Source of the DNA: Streptomyces sp. LBL
GTDB taxonomy: Bacteria; Actinomycetota; Actinomycetes; Streptomycetales; Streptomycetaceae
DNA: 64,000 nucleotides
Direction of reading: 5' to 3'
Assembly: GCF_029893585.1 (NCBI RefSeq)
Contig: NZ_JARXYX010000004.1
Coordinates: 1-64,000 of the forward strand
This document shows, in pieces, positions 22,549 to 30,223 of the stretch (positions are counted from its first letter, which is position 1; each line of letters starts with the position of its first letter). The notes beneath the pieces were generated by a model. The model saw nothing but the letters and a program-made list of their open reading frames with translations, was not told the DNA's origin and did no database searches. The translations under genes and the position numbers were made by a program.

Positions 22549-24155
22549 ACGAGGCCCTGCCCGACGTCCCAGAAGTCCGCGTGGTCGGTCTTCCCGTGCT
22601 CACGTCGGGTTTCGACCTTGTCGAACGACTCGATCTGCCCATGCACCTGAAGGTGCACGGGCCGCTCGAACCGATGGGCGGAGAGCAGCTCGCGCAGCTC
22701 TCCGAACGCATCAACCTGAAGGGCCGCGGCGGCGCGGGCTTCCCCTTCCACAAGAAGCTGCGCTCGGTCGCCGAGGCGGCGATCAAGCGCGGGGTACGGC
22801 CGGTCGTCGTCGTCAACGGCAGCGAGGACGAGCCGGCCTGCCGCAAGGACACGGTGCTGATCAACCGTGCCCCGCACCTCATCCTGGACGGCGCGCTGCT
22901 GGTCGCGGAGGCGCTGGGTGCCCGCACGCTCGTGATCGGGGTCACCCGGGAGTCGACCCAGCGCTCCATGGAGGCCGCGCTCTCCGAACGCGGCCTCAGC
23001 AACAGCCGGAGGTCGGCGCTGCGCGCGAGCGTGCAACGCAATCCGGTGCGCATGGTCACCGGTGCCGCCGCATCGCTGATCCGCTCCATCGACGGTGGTC
23101 CCGCGATCCCGCCCGGCCGCAAGGTCAGCGCCTCACAGAACGGCGTCGGCGGCGCCCCCACACTCCTGTCGAACGCCGAGACGTTCGCCCAGCTCGCGAT
23201 CGGCGCCCGCATCGGCCCCGAGCGCTACGGCAACACCGGCCTCTACGACGAGCCGGGCACCGTCATGCTCACGGTCTCCGGCGCGGTCGCCCGCCCCATG
23301 GTGATCGAGGTCCCCACGGGCGTGCCGCTGCGTTACGTCCTCCAGCTCGCCGGTGCGCCGCCCGTTCCGCAGGGCGTGCTGACCGGCGGCTATCACGGCA
23401 AGTGGATCGACGCGGCGACGGTCAACGAGGCGATCGTCTCCCGCAACTCCCTGGATGCGGTGGGCGGTGCGCTGGGCGCCGGCGCGATTATGCCGATCAC
23501 TCAGGAGACCTGCCCGCTGGGCGAGTCGCTGCGGGTGGCGCAGTGGCTCGCCGAGGAGAGCGCGGGACAGTGCGGCCCCTGCTACCTCGGCCTGCCGGCC
23601 GCCGCGCGCGGCATGGAGGACATCATCAACGGCGGCGGACCGGCCGCCCTTGAGGCCCTCAAGCAGGTCGCCAAGAACGTGAAGCGGCGCGGCGCGTGTT
23701 CACATCCCGACGGCTCCGCGATGTTCCTGGAGTCGACCATCAAGGCGTTCACGGACGACCTGGCCGCCCACGTCCTCGGAAACGGCTGCGGACGGCCCGT
23801 GGAGGGCGTTCTGCCGCTCTTCGAGGGCGGCCAGATGCCCACGGGCATCCCGGGCGGCGGCGAGGCCGAGGAGAACAGCCCCAGCCGTCAGAAGATCTAC
23901 GTCGACTGGACGCTGTGCCGGGGCCACGGCCTGTGCGCGGACATCCTCCCGGAGGTCTTCGAACTCGGCGCGGACGGCTTCCCCACAGTCGCGCAGGCCC
24001 AAGTACCGCGCTACGCCGAGGCGAAGGCGCTGCGCGCGGTCCGTCGCTGCCCGGCGCTCGCACTGCGCCTGGAGGAGGACACCCGCGGGCAGGCCCCGTC
24101 CCGCAACCTCCCGGTCCTCTCCCAGGGCCGCGGTCGCCGGGCGCTGGGCCGCTGA
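22545..24155 (+). CDS. NuoF-like NADH-binding flavoprotein fused to a 3Fe-4S-type ferredoxin
   Basis: The 536-residue protein has the NuoF plan: KGRGGAGFP FMN/NADH loop (59-67), NGSEDEPACRKDT (91-103), SNAETFAQL (209-217), an SLBB-like segment (about 235-290) and a C-terminal Fe-S helical domain. In that domain the first cluster Cys is Ala (ESAGQCGPC, A340; C343, C346, C385 remain). Residues 450-510 add a small ferredoxin, C458-x2-H-x2-C464...C502-P, as in actinobacterial P450 ferredoxins. It probably oxidises NAD(P)H and feeds the upstream haem protein. The GTG start lies inside the upstream stop codon (translational coupling). Confidence 0.9.
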   Translation: MNEALPDVPEVRVVGLPVLTSGFDLVERLDLPMHLKVHGPLEPMGGEQLAQLSERINLKGRGGAGFPFHKKLRSVAEAAIKRGVRPVVVVNGSEDEPACRKDTVLINRAPHLILDGALLVAEALGARTLVIGVTRESTQRSMEAALSERGLSNSRRSALRASVQRNPVRMVTGAAASLIRSIDGGPAIPPGRKVSASQNGVGGAPTLLSNAETFAQLAIGARIGPERYGNTGLYDEPGTVMLTVSGAVARPMVIEVPTGVPLRYVLQLAGAPPVPQGVLTGGYHGKWIDAATVNEAIVSRNSLDAVGGALGAGAIMPITQETCPLGESLRVAQWLAEESAGQCGPCYLGLPAAARGMEDIINGGGPAALEALKQVAKNVKRRGACSHPDGSAMFLESTIKAFTDDLAAHVLGNGCGRPVEGVLPLFEGGQMPTGIPGGGEAEENSPSRQKIYVDWTLCRGHGLCADILPEVFELGADGFPTVAQAQVPRYAEAKALRAVRRCPALALRLEEDTRGQAPSRNLPVLSQGRGRRALGR

Positions 24156-24172
24156 ACCACCGCGCCACCGCC

Positions 24173-24202
24173 AAGGGGCCGCCCGGGATCGGGCGGCCCC
24201 TT
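24173..24202 (+). terminator. Terminator of the redox operon
   Basis: AAGGGGCCGCCC (24173-24184) pairs with GGGCGGCCCCTT (24191-24202), followed by T-rich TTCC, 18 nt after the stop of the NuoF-like gene. Confidence 0.8.
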
Positions 24203-24243
24203 TCCATGCAGGCCCGGTCTTTCAACTGTCCCTGAAAACGCGA

Positions 24244-24278
24244 AGATCCCGCCGGATCGAGATGATCCGGCGGGATCT
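24244..24278 (-). terminator. tRNA-Ala terminator, 15-bp perfect stem
   Basis: AGATCCCGCCGGATC and GATCCGGCGGGATCT form a perfect 15-bp hairpin with loop GAGAT just beyond the 3' end of the tRNA at 24296. On the minus strand it is followed by TTCGCG. It may work in both directions. Confidence 0.8.
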
Positions 24279-24295
24279 GGCTGTGGAACCAACTG

Positions 24296-24368
24296 TGGAG
24301 CTAAGGAGAATTGAACTCCTGACCTCCTGCATGCCATGCAGGCGCTCTACCAACTGAGCTATAGCCCC
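24296..24368 (-). tRNA. tRNA-Ala (anticodon GGC), copy 1
   Basis: This 73-nt cloverleaf starts GGGGCTATAGCTCAGTTGG. The anticodon stem is CCTGC/GCAGG with loop ATGGCAT, giving anticodon GGC. The T-arm contains GTTCAATTC. The discriminator is A and CCA is not encoded. It is identical to the copy at 25445-25517. Confidence 0.95.
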
Positions 24369-24505
24369 TTGTGGCCACGCGGCTGAACCGCACATTGACC
24401 GCGCCACCCGGTTTCCCCGGCGGCGACGCCAACATTACCGGGCCACCGGGGAGAGCACCAAATCGTTTCCACTCTGTCCGGATCGGGACGCTATGTCCAC
24501 TCCAC

Positions 24506-24739
24506 TCAAGCCGTGACGAACGAATAGAACCGCTTGAGCGTGCAGTGCTCTTCGAGGAGCCGACCGTAGATCGGCTCGCCCTCCAGTTCGCGGTACGTCT
24601 CGATCGGGTCGCCTTTTATGATCAACGCCCGCGCGCACTCCTCGCACCAGTACTGGTACTCGGGGTTGACCGGCTCCATGTCACGGACAATCGGCGTACC
24701 ACTGCCGCACCAGTCGCACTTTCGCCTGTGTGCACCCAT
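24506..24739 (-). CDS. Small zinc-ribbon protein (77 aa)
   Basis: MGAHRRKCDWCGSGTPIV...EYQYWCEECARALI carries two CxxC pairs (C8/C11 and C32/C35), a classic zinc-ribbon knuckle pair, followed by a charged helical region ending RFYSFVTA. It is cytoplasmic, and the function is not recognised. The ATG at 24739 lies 3 nt after the stop of the next upstream zinc-ribbon gene (24743-24916), with GGAG 8 nt before it, so the two are almost certainly co-transcribed. Confidence 0.8.
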   Translation of the reverse strand: MGAHRRKCDWCGSGTPIVRDMEPVNPEYQYWCEECARALIIKGDPIETYRELEGEPIYGRLLEEHCTLKRFYSFVTA

Positions 24740-24742
24740 CGA

Positions 24743-24916
24743 TCAGCTCCAGCTGTGGCCGCAGGCCGTGCACACGTAGGAAACCCCACCGTTGTCACCG
24801 AGCACTTGGGCCACATGGACAGAACCGCAGGAAGGGCAGCTGAGACGGATCACCGTGTCCCGTGTCGACGCTGCATCAAGGAGGTGGCCGACCTCCTTGA
24901 GGATGCTCGAAGGCAT
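24743..24916 (-). CDS. Very small zinc-ribbon protein (57 aa)
   Basis: ATG 24916 to TGA 24743 encodes 57 residues beginning MPSSILKEVGHLLDAA, with CPSC (C27, C30) and CTAC (C49, C52) and the ending GHSWS. The two CxxC pairs about 20 residues apart define a single zinc ribbon. A strong AAGGAG ribbon-binding position, that is a ribosome-binding site, lies 6 nt before the ATG. It is tightly coupled to the 77-residue zinc-ribbon gene downstream. Possible roles are nucleic-acid or protein binding; no further assignment is justified. Confidence 0.78.
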   Translation of the reverse strand: MPSSILKEVGHLLDAASTRDTVIRLSCPSCGSVHVAQVLGDNGGVSYVCTACGHSWS

Positions 24917-24985
24917 CACTGCTCCTTCCCGTCGGGCCGCGCTCCCTTCCGGCCGTTTGATTCTGCCACGGCCGGGCCAATACGG

Positions 24986-25240
24986 TCAGCGACGCCTCAG
25001 TACCAGTCCGGACACGGCACCCACGGCGGCGGTCCCGGCCAGCGCGAACATGCACGCCAGTAGCGCCTCCGCAGAGGTATACGCCCCGAAGACCCCGAGT
25101 GACTCAACTCGGTTCAAGAACAGCGTGCCGAACAGTGTGGCGAACACCGCGACTCCGGTCAGCCGGCCGAACTGCGTGACGGTGGCGAGCAGACCGCCGG
25201 CGTCCGCCGCGCCCTCGGGCGCCACCGTCACCGGCGCCCG
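24986..25240 (-). pseudogene. C-terminal remnant of an MFS (DHA2-type) drug transporter
   Basis: The minus strand encodes GGLLATVTQFGRLTGVAV, a long hydrophobic stretch and the ending GLVLRRR, which match the last two helices of EmrB/QacA-type transporters. The frame extends upstream only into unrelated Arg/Pro-rich sequence with no start or earlier helices, so it is a decayed fragment about 85 residues long. It lies between two identical tRNA-Ala genes. The rest of the 24917-25444 gap holds no further recognisable gene. Confidence 0.65.
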
Positions 25241-25363
25241 GGGGCGCGTCGGAGCATGCCCGAATGCCGGATCGTGGTCCGCACGCCGGACGACGAGGAG
25301 ACGGAGCGGCGCACGGCTGCGCTGAGGGCGCGGCGGACGTCGCTGGGGCCGTCGACGGACATG

Positions 25364-25390
25364 AAAAATCCCGCCCCCTGGGGGACGGGA
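25364..25390 (-). terminator. Terminator downstream of tRNA-Ala copy 2
   Basis: On the minus strand TCCCGTCCCC and GGGGCGGGA form a stem with a one-base bulge, followed by TTTTT. It lies 55 nt beyond the 3' end of the tRNA at 25445. Confidence 0.75.
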
Positions 25391-25444
25391 CCTTCGTCGA
25401 ACGATCTTTGACAACTCGGCAGAGTGTCGATCTGTGATGCTGAG

Positions 25445-25517
25445 TGGAGCTAAGGAGAATTGAACTCCTGACCTCCTGCATGCCATGCAGGCGCTCTACC
25501 AACTGAGCTATAGCCCC
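25445..25517 (-). tRNA. tRNA-Ala (anticodon GGC), copy 2
   Basis: This is a 73-nt sequence identical to the tRNA at 24296-24368, with the same anticodon loop ATGGCAT and discriminator A. About 25 nt of 5' flank (CACGCGGC...GCCGCA-type) also resembles that of copy 1, indicating a duplication that included upstream DNA. Confidence 0.95.
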
Positions 25518-25545
25518 TCGTGCCACGCGGCGAGCCGCATGGTGT

Positions 25546-25568
25546 TTCGCCCCGCTCAGCGGGGCGAA
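25546..25568 (-). terminator. Terminator after the histidine phosphatase gene
   Basis: TTCGCCCCGC (25546-25555) and GCGGGGCGAA (25559-25568) form a 10-bp stem with a 3-nt loop between the phosphatase stop and tRNA copy 2. Degenerate GAGGCCGTGGGGC repeats occupy 25635-25710. Confidence 0.55.
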
Positions 25569-25709
25569 CAAGAAGAACTTTAGCCTGTGACCTGCCGGAA
25601 AGTGAAATCCGGGTTTCCGGGTCCGTGGTCCCGCTACGCCGAGGCCGTAGGGCCGCTGCATCGAGGCCGTGGGGCACGGGGCCATGGGGGCGTCAGGCCG
25701 TGGGGCGGC

Positions 25710-26378
25710 TCAGTCGTCGTCGCCCAGCACCGGCTCCGGGAGGGTGCCGGCGTTGTGCTCGAGGAGGCGCCAGCCCCGGGCGCCCTCGCCGAGGACGGAC
25801 CAGCAGCAGTTGGACAGCCCACCGAGGCTCTCCCAGTGCTGGGACTCCAGGCCGAGGAGACGACCGATGGTGGTGCGGATCGTGCCGCCGTGGCTGACCA
25901 CGACCAGCGTGCCGTTCTCGGGCAGCTTCTCGGCGTATCGCAGCACGACGGGAGCGGCACGGTCGGCGACCTCCGTCTCCAGTTCGCCGCCGCCTCGGCG
26001 CACCGGCTCACCGCGCTTCCACGCGGCGTACTCGTCGCCGAAGCGGGTGATGATCTCCTCGTGCGTCAGCCCCTGCCAGACGCCCGCGTAGGTCTCCCGC
26101 AGGCCCTCGTCGCGGGCCACCTCCAGGCCGGTGAGCACGGCGAGCTCGGCGGCCGTGTTCGCGGCCCGCCGGAGGTCGGAGGCGACGACCGCGTCGGGCT
26201 GCAGGGAGGCGAGCAGCCGGGCGGCGCGGCGGGCCTGGCCGACGCCGGTCTCGGTGAGCTCCACGTCCGTGGTGCCCTGGAAACGGCTCTCCACGTTCCA
26301 CTGGGTCTGGCCGTGCCGCCACAGGATGACGCGGCGGCCCCGGCCCGGTCTGCGCCGGCCACCCGACGGTGCGCTCAC
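25710..26378 (-). CDS. Histidine phosphatase family protein (phosphoglycerate-mutase-like)
   Basis: The 222-residue protein has the catalytic LWRHGQTQWN motif near residue 20, the second Arg/Glu region (LRETYAGVWQG) and the second catalytic His in VVSHGGTIRTTIG. Members are broad phosphatases or mutases. In Streptomyces this copy always follows rsfS and may act in NAD or nucleotide metabolism; that is inference from context. GTG 26378 overlaps the rsfS stop (GTGA), so it is translationally coupled. Confidence 0.93.
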   Translation of the reverse strand: MSAPSGGRRRPGRGRRVILWRHGQTQWNVESRFQGTTDVELTETGVGQARRAARLLASLQPDAVVASDLRRAANTAAELAVLTGLEVARDEGLRETYAGVWQGLTHEEIITRFGDEYAAWKRGEPVRRGGGELETEVADRAAPVVLRYAEKLPENGTLVVVSHGGTIRTTIGRLLGLESQHWESLGGLSNCCWSVLGEGARGWRLLEHNAGTLPEPVLGDDD

Positions 26379-26818
26379 CGCAGCTCCCCGAACTCTGCGG
26401 CGTCCTCCTCGGCCCGCAGCTTGGTGTGCGCCTCGCCCTTGCCGCGGGTCGCCTTGGCGTCGGCGGGCAGCTCCAACTCGGGGCAGTCCTTCCACAGCCG
26501 CTCCAGGGCGTAGAAGACCCGCTCCTCGCTGTGCTGGACATGGACGACGATGTCGACGTAGTCGAGCAGGATCCAGCGGGCCTCGCGGTCGCCCTCGCGA
26601 CGCACCGGCTTGACGCCGAGCTCCTTCGAGAGCCGCTCCTCGATCTCGTCGACGATCGACTTGACCTGGCGGTCGTTGGGGGCGGAGGCCAGCAGGAAGG
26701 CGTCCGTGATCGACAGGACGTCACTGACGTCGTAGGCGATCACATCGTGGGCGAGCTTGTCGGCGGCCGCTTGTGCGGCGGTGGTGATGAGTTCAAGGGA
26801 GCGGTCAGTCGCGGTCAC
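26375..26818 (-). CDS. rsfS: Ribosome silencing factor RsfS
   Basis: The 147-residue protein has the RsfS/Iojap core: AAQAAADKLAHDVIAYDVSDVLSITDAFLLASAPNDRQ-type sequence near residues 14-55, then EGDREARWILLDYVDIVVHV. It binds L14 and blocks subunit joining in slow growth. GTG 26818 is the only reasonable start; its ribosome-binding site is weak (GAAAG). It is followed by the overlapping phosphatase gene. A terminator-like hairpin and a repeat array separate it from the LCP-like gene upstream. Confidence 0.95.
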   Translation of the reverse strand: MTATDRSLELITTAAQAAADKLAHDVIAYDVSDVLSITDAFLLASAPNDRQVKSIVDEIEERLSKELGVKPVRREGDREARWILLDYVDIVVHVQHSEERVFYALERLWKDCPELELPADAKATRGKGEAHTKLRAEEDAAEFGELR

Positions 26819-26873
26819 TACATGGCTTTCGGTCGGCGGTCACTTGGCACCAAGGGTCTCACGGACCGCCGAG

Positions 26874-26909
26874 GGCACCCCACGTGATGGTCGCTTCACG
26901 TGGGGTGCC
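26874..26909 (-). terminator. 14-bp hairpin between the LCP-like gene and rsfS
   Basis: GGCACCCCACGTGA and TCACGTGGGGTGCC form a perfect 14-bp stem with an 8-nt loop. It probably terminates or attenuates transcription arriving from the LCP-like gene. Confidence 0.7.
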
Positions 26910-26939
26910 GCCCTCATCTCCGTGCGGTGCCGCCTCTCT

Positions 26940-27018
26940 TCGGGCCCTGTCCGAAAGCGTCGGGCCCCGTCCGAAAGCTTCGAGCCCTGCCCCAGGTGCT
27001 TCGGTCCCCGCCCTAGGA
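26940..27018. repeat. About four 20-bp tandem units
   Basis: Units such as TCGGGCCCTGTCCGAAAGCG and TCGGGCCCCGTCCGAAAGCT are arranged head to tail, diverging towards the end of the LCP-like gene, whose stop lies in the last unit. Confidence 0.65.
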
Positions 27019-28818
27019 GGAGGACCCCGGCTGGTAGTCCTGGCCGAGAACCACGGTGACGTCGCCCGAGGAGACCGTGCCCTTGCTGACGGAGCTGAGG
27101 GGCAGGCCCAGGGTCTTGGCGACCTCGGTGGCGTTCTCCTTCTCGGCGGCGTCGGCGTAGACGACCCTGGAGGAGGTCCGGGCGGCGGTGGCCGTACCAC
27201 CGTCCAGGAAGGTGAAGCCGCCGTTGAGCAGCACCACACGGGCCTTCTCGGCGTTGTCCTTGACGCCGCTGGCGTTCTGCACGGACACGCTGACGGCCGC
27301 GTCCTTGTCGGGGCTCTTCGCGGTGCCGCCGAGAACGTTCTTGACGACGCTCGCGCCGGCCTCGGCGCTCAGGGTGCCGTCGTTCTGGACGGGCACGAGA
27401 GCCGTCTTGTAGTCGCCGCCCTTGGCACGGTCGGCGAGCTTGGCGAGGAAGGTACCGAGGTCCTTGTCGGTCAGCGGCGGGTCGAGGATCTGCGCCAGTG
27501 TCTGCACCGTGGTGGTGGCGCCCGTGGGGTCGGAGGACACCTTGCGCAGCACGCCCTGCATGACCTGTCCGAACCGCTCCAGCTGGGCGTCCTGTGCCTC
27601 TCCGGAGGCGCTGTAGGTGGCGTAGGCGACGGCCGTCTTGCCACTGAGGGTCTGTGCCTTCCCCTTGCGGACCAGGGGCGCCTGGCCCTTCTTCTTGGCG
27701 GCCGGGTCGGGCACGTCGGCGTTGGTGTCGACGTCGATGTTGCCGACGAGGTCGACGAGGTTCTGGAGGTAGGGGGTGTCCAGGCGCCAGGTGCCCTCGA
27801 TGTCGGTGCCGAGGACGGTGTCGAGGGCGCCACGGGTGCCGGAGGAGCCGTCCTCGTCGACCGACTTGGCGAGGGTGGTCGTGGTGCCGTCGTCGTCGGT
27901 CACGACGAGGGAGTTGGGCAGCAGCACGGTGGTGCCCTGCTTGGTGGTGGTGTTGTTGACGAGCAGCGCCGTGGAGGTGCCGCCCTTCGAGGTGTTGTGA
28001 AGGTGGACGACGAGCACGTCGCGGTTCTGTGCGCCGCCGGCCGTCGCGGTGTCGGTCTTGCCGTCGGACGACGACGACAGGCCCGGCAGCTTCCCGGCGT
28101 ACCAGAGGTAGCCGACCCCGCCGACCGCGACCAGTGCCAGGACCACGACGAGGGCGACGAGTCGGCTGCGGGCGCGGCGTTTGGCCTCCTCACGGCGCTC
28201 GGTGCGGTTCTCGGTGAAGTTCAGCCAGTCGATGACGTCCTCGGAGTCGCCGTCGGGCTCCTCCACGAACGCGAACTGCTCGGCGTGGGGGTCGTGTTCC
28301 TCCTCGCCCGCCTGCGTCCGGCCGGGCTGGGCGTGCTGGTCCGTGTCGCCTCCGGCGCGCTGGTCCCGCCCGGGGGCGCCGGGTTCCTGGGCCGGGCCGG
28401 TCTGCTGCGGGATGTAGGCGGTCTGCTCGGCGACCCGGGGCTGCTGCCCACTGGCGGCGGTCCGGCCGTAGGGGTCGTACGAGGATGCCGGGCCGCCGGT
28501 CTGCTGGGTGCCGGTCGCGTACGGGTCGTAGGGCGGCACGGGCGCCTGCTGACCGGTGCCGTACGGGTCGTACGTCGGCGTCTGCTGCCCGCCCTGGGCG
28601 TAGGGGTCGTATCCGTAGCCCTGCTGGGTGTACGGGTCGTACGGCTGCTGGGCGGCCCGCTGAGGCTGCTGCGGAGCCTGTTGGGACGGGGCCTGTTGGG
28701 CCTGCGCCTGTTGGGACGGGGCCTGTTGGTAGACAGGTTGGCCGTATTCGTCATAGCCGACGAGTACGTACTGGTCGTCCTGACGGCCGCCGTAGCCCGC
28801 GTCGTATCGGTCGTTCAC
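27013..28818 (-). CDS. LCP-like membrane protein with LytR C-terminal domain
   Basis: The 601-residue protein has a Gln/Pro-rich cytoplasmic arm with five YDPY repeats (residues 60-117), one membrane helix (about 219-242), an LCP-type domain (about 265-500) and a LytR_C domain (SVQNASGVKDNAEKARVVLLNGGF, about 520-600). LCP enzymes transfer undecaprenyl-linked polymers to peptidoglycan. Here the usual SDT and IPRD catalytic segments read GGTST and LLPNS, so catalysis is doubtful. GTG 28818 has AGAGGGG 6 nt upstream. It follows nadD. I recall the S. coelicolor gene at this position (SCO2578) being linked to spore-wall synthesis. Confidence 0.85.
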   Translation of the reverse strand: MNDRYDAGYGGRQDDQYVLVGYDEYGQPVYQQAPSQQAQAQQAPSQQAPQQPQRAAQQPYDPYTQQGYGYDPYAQGGQQTPTYDPYGTGQQAPVPPYDPYATGTQQTGGPASSYDPYGRTAASGQQPRVAEQTAYIPQQTGPAQEPGAPGRDQRAGGDTDQHAQPGRTQAGEEEHDPHAEQFAFVEEPDGDSEDVIDWLNFTENRTERREEAKRRARSRLVALVVVLALVAVGGVGYLWYAGKLPGLSSSSDGKTDTATAGGAQNRDVLVVHLHNTSKGGTSTALLVNNTTTKQGTTVLLPNSLVVTDDDGTTTTLAKSVDEDGSSGTRGALDTVLGTDIEGTWRLDTPYLQNLVDLVGNIDVDTNADVPDPAAKKKGQAPLVRKGKAQTLSGKTAVAYATYSASGEAQDAQLERFGQVMQGVLRKVSSDPTGATTTVQTLAQILDPPLTDKDLGTFLAKLADRAKGGDYKTALVPVQNDGTLSAEAGASVVKNVLGGTAKSPDKDAAVSVSVQNASGVKDNAEKARVVLLNGGFTFLDGGTATAARTSSRVVYADAAEKENATEVAKTLGLPLSSVSKGTVSSGDVTVVLGQDYQPGSSS

Positions 28819-28834
28819 CGGTGCCCCTCTCGGC

Positions 28835-29725
28835 TCACTGGCCGCGGTACAGCTCACGCTTGTCGATGTAGCGCACGACTCCGTCCGGCACCAGATACCA
28901 GACGGGGTCGCCCTTGGCGACTCTCGCACGGCAGTCGGTGGAGGAGATGGCGAGGGCGGGGACCTCGACGAGCGAGACACCGCCTTCGGGGAGTCCGGGG
29001 TCGGACAGGACGTGGCCCGGCCGGGTGACCCCGATGAAGTGCGCAAGGGAGAACAACTCCTCCGCGTCCCGCCAGGTCAGGATCTGGCCGAGGGCGTCGG
29101 CGCCGGTGATGAAGAAGAGGTCGGTGTCGGGGTTGAGCGCCTTCAGGTCACGCAGGGTGTCCGTGGTGTACGTCGGACCGCCGCGGTCGATGTCGATACG
29201 ACTGACCGAGAACTGGGGGTTCTCGGCGGTCGCGATGACCGTCATCAGATAGCGGTCCTCGGCCGCGGAGACCTTGCGGTGGCTCTTCTGCCACGGCTGG
29301 CCGGTCGGGACGAACACCACCTCGTCCAGGTGGAACTGCGCGGCGACCTCGCTGGCCGCCACGAGGTGCCCGTGGTGGATCGGGTCGAACGTTCCGCCCA
29401 TGACGCCGAGTCGCCGCTTGCCGGGGTTCGACGGGCCGTTGCCCGGACCGACCGGCAGCCGCTTCCCGCCGCCGCTCACCGAACCGCCGCCACTGACCGA
29501 GCCGTCACCGCCGCTCGCGGAACCATCGCCGTCGGCCCCCGCCGGACCTCTTCGGCCGACGCTCGAACCGTCTGCGGCAGCTCTCGCCCGACCGTCCGCG
29601 GCGCTGCTCGCCCCGCTCCCCGCGCTGCTCTCCGCGCGGGTACCGGTGGCGTTCACCGCCGTACGGTCTTCCGTGCCGCTCGGCGTGTCATTCGCCAGAC
29701 CGGTAGGCATGTCCTGCTCTCCCAT
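28835..29725 (-). CDS. nadD: Nicotinate-nucleotide adenylyltransferase with N-terminal extension
   Basis: The catalytic core starts at [18 protein letters not shown] (nucleotidyltransferase GGTFDPxHxGH motif) and ends with the ISSTDCR motif and YIDKRELY, about 195 residues in all. It makes deamido-NAD from NaMN and ATP. Before it lie about 95 residues of Gly/Ser/Ala-rich low-complexity sequence (MGEQDMPTG...[10 protein letters not shown]), absent from most NadD proteins. ATG 29725 or ATG 29710 could be the start; the latter has GGAG 8 nt upstream. The gene is 16 bp from the LCP-like gene. Confidence 0.92.
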   Translation of the reverse strand: MGEQDMPTGLANDTPSGTEDRTAVNATGTRAESSAGSGASSAADGRARAAADGSSVGRRGPAGADGDGSASGGDGSVSGGGSVSGGGKRLPVGPGNGPSNPGKRRLGVMGGTFDPIHHGHLVAASEVAAQFHLDEVVFVPTGQPWQKSHRKVSAAEDRYLMTVIATAENPQFSVSRIDIDRGGPTYTTDTLRDLKALNPDTDLFFITGADALGQILTWRDAEELFSLAHFIGVTRPGHVLSDPGLPEGGVSLVEVPALAISSTDCRARVAKGDPVWYLVPDGVVRYIDKRELYRGQ

Positions 29726-29873
29726 GCGTGCAGACCCTACCGGCCCGACCTGAAGACACCGGCCGACAGATCCCCCCGGATTCCCCACGGACGGCCCAGG
29801 AAGGGGACCTTTGGGACGCGTGCCGGACTCCGGCCGGGCTCGTGCCGGACGCCCGCCGAGCCGCTGACCGGGC

Positions 29874-30041
29874 TCAGCGGTCGCGGTTGAAACGGGTGGT
29901 GATCCACAGCAGAAGCAGCAGGACGAACAGGGCACCGCCGCCGGTCAGCAGGGGGTTGAGGCTCTCGTGGTTGCCACCGTGCTCCCCGCCCTCGGCGGCG
30001 AGGGTGACCAACTGGGCAGCGGAGCTGTGGAAGCTCATCAT
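29874..30041 (-). CDS. Small single-pass membrane protein (55 aa)
   Basis: ATG 30041 (or 30038) to TGA 29874 encodes 55 residues: a polar start ([17 protein letters not shown]), a His/Gly-rich segment, one membrane helix ([16 protein letters not shown]) and a basic end RFNRDR. Third-position G/C content is high, supporting a real gene. It is adjacent to a second tiny membrane protein at 30224 and to nadD, all on the minus strand. Function unknown. Confidence 0.75.
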   Translation of the reverse strand: MMSFHSSAAQLVTLAAEGGEHGGNHESLNPLLTGGGALFVLLLLLWITTRFNRDR

Positions 30042-30223
30042 CGGCAGGACCTATCCGGTGTGGGCGGGATAAAGATGTCGGCCCATCGTAAGCGGGCGGC
30101 ACAACAGCGATCACGCCGACTCCATCATTGGGCCCCCGAGGCGCGTTCATGCCGGGGTCCGACATCCCTCGTGCCGGCCCCCGGCATCCCCCTGCCGGCC
30201 GTCGAAGGAACCTCCGCGCCGTC

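Noticed and set aside
25253..25345. Short plus-strand frame RIVVRTPDDEETERRTAALRA-like upstream of tRNA copy 2
   Set aside because: No start context, ends in frame-shifted Arg-rich sequence and no recognisable family; probably decayed DNA.
24296..25517. Integrative element with tRNA-Ala as attachment site
   Set aside because: No integrase, excisionase or replication gene lies between the two tRNA copies; duplication followed by decay fits better.
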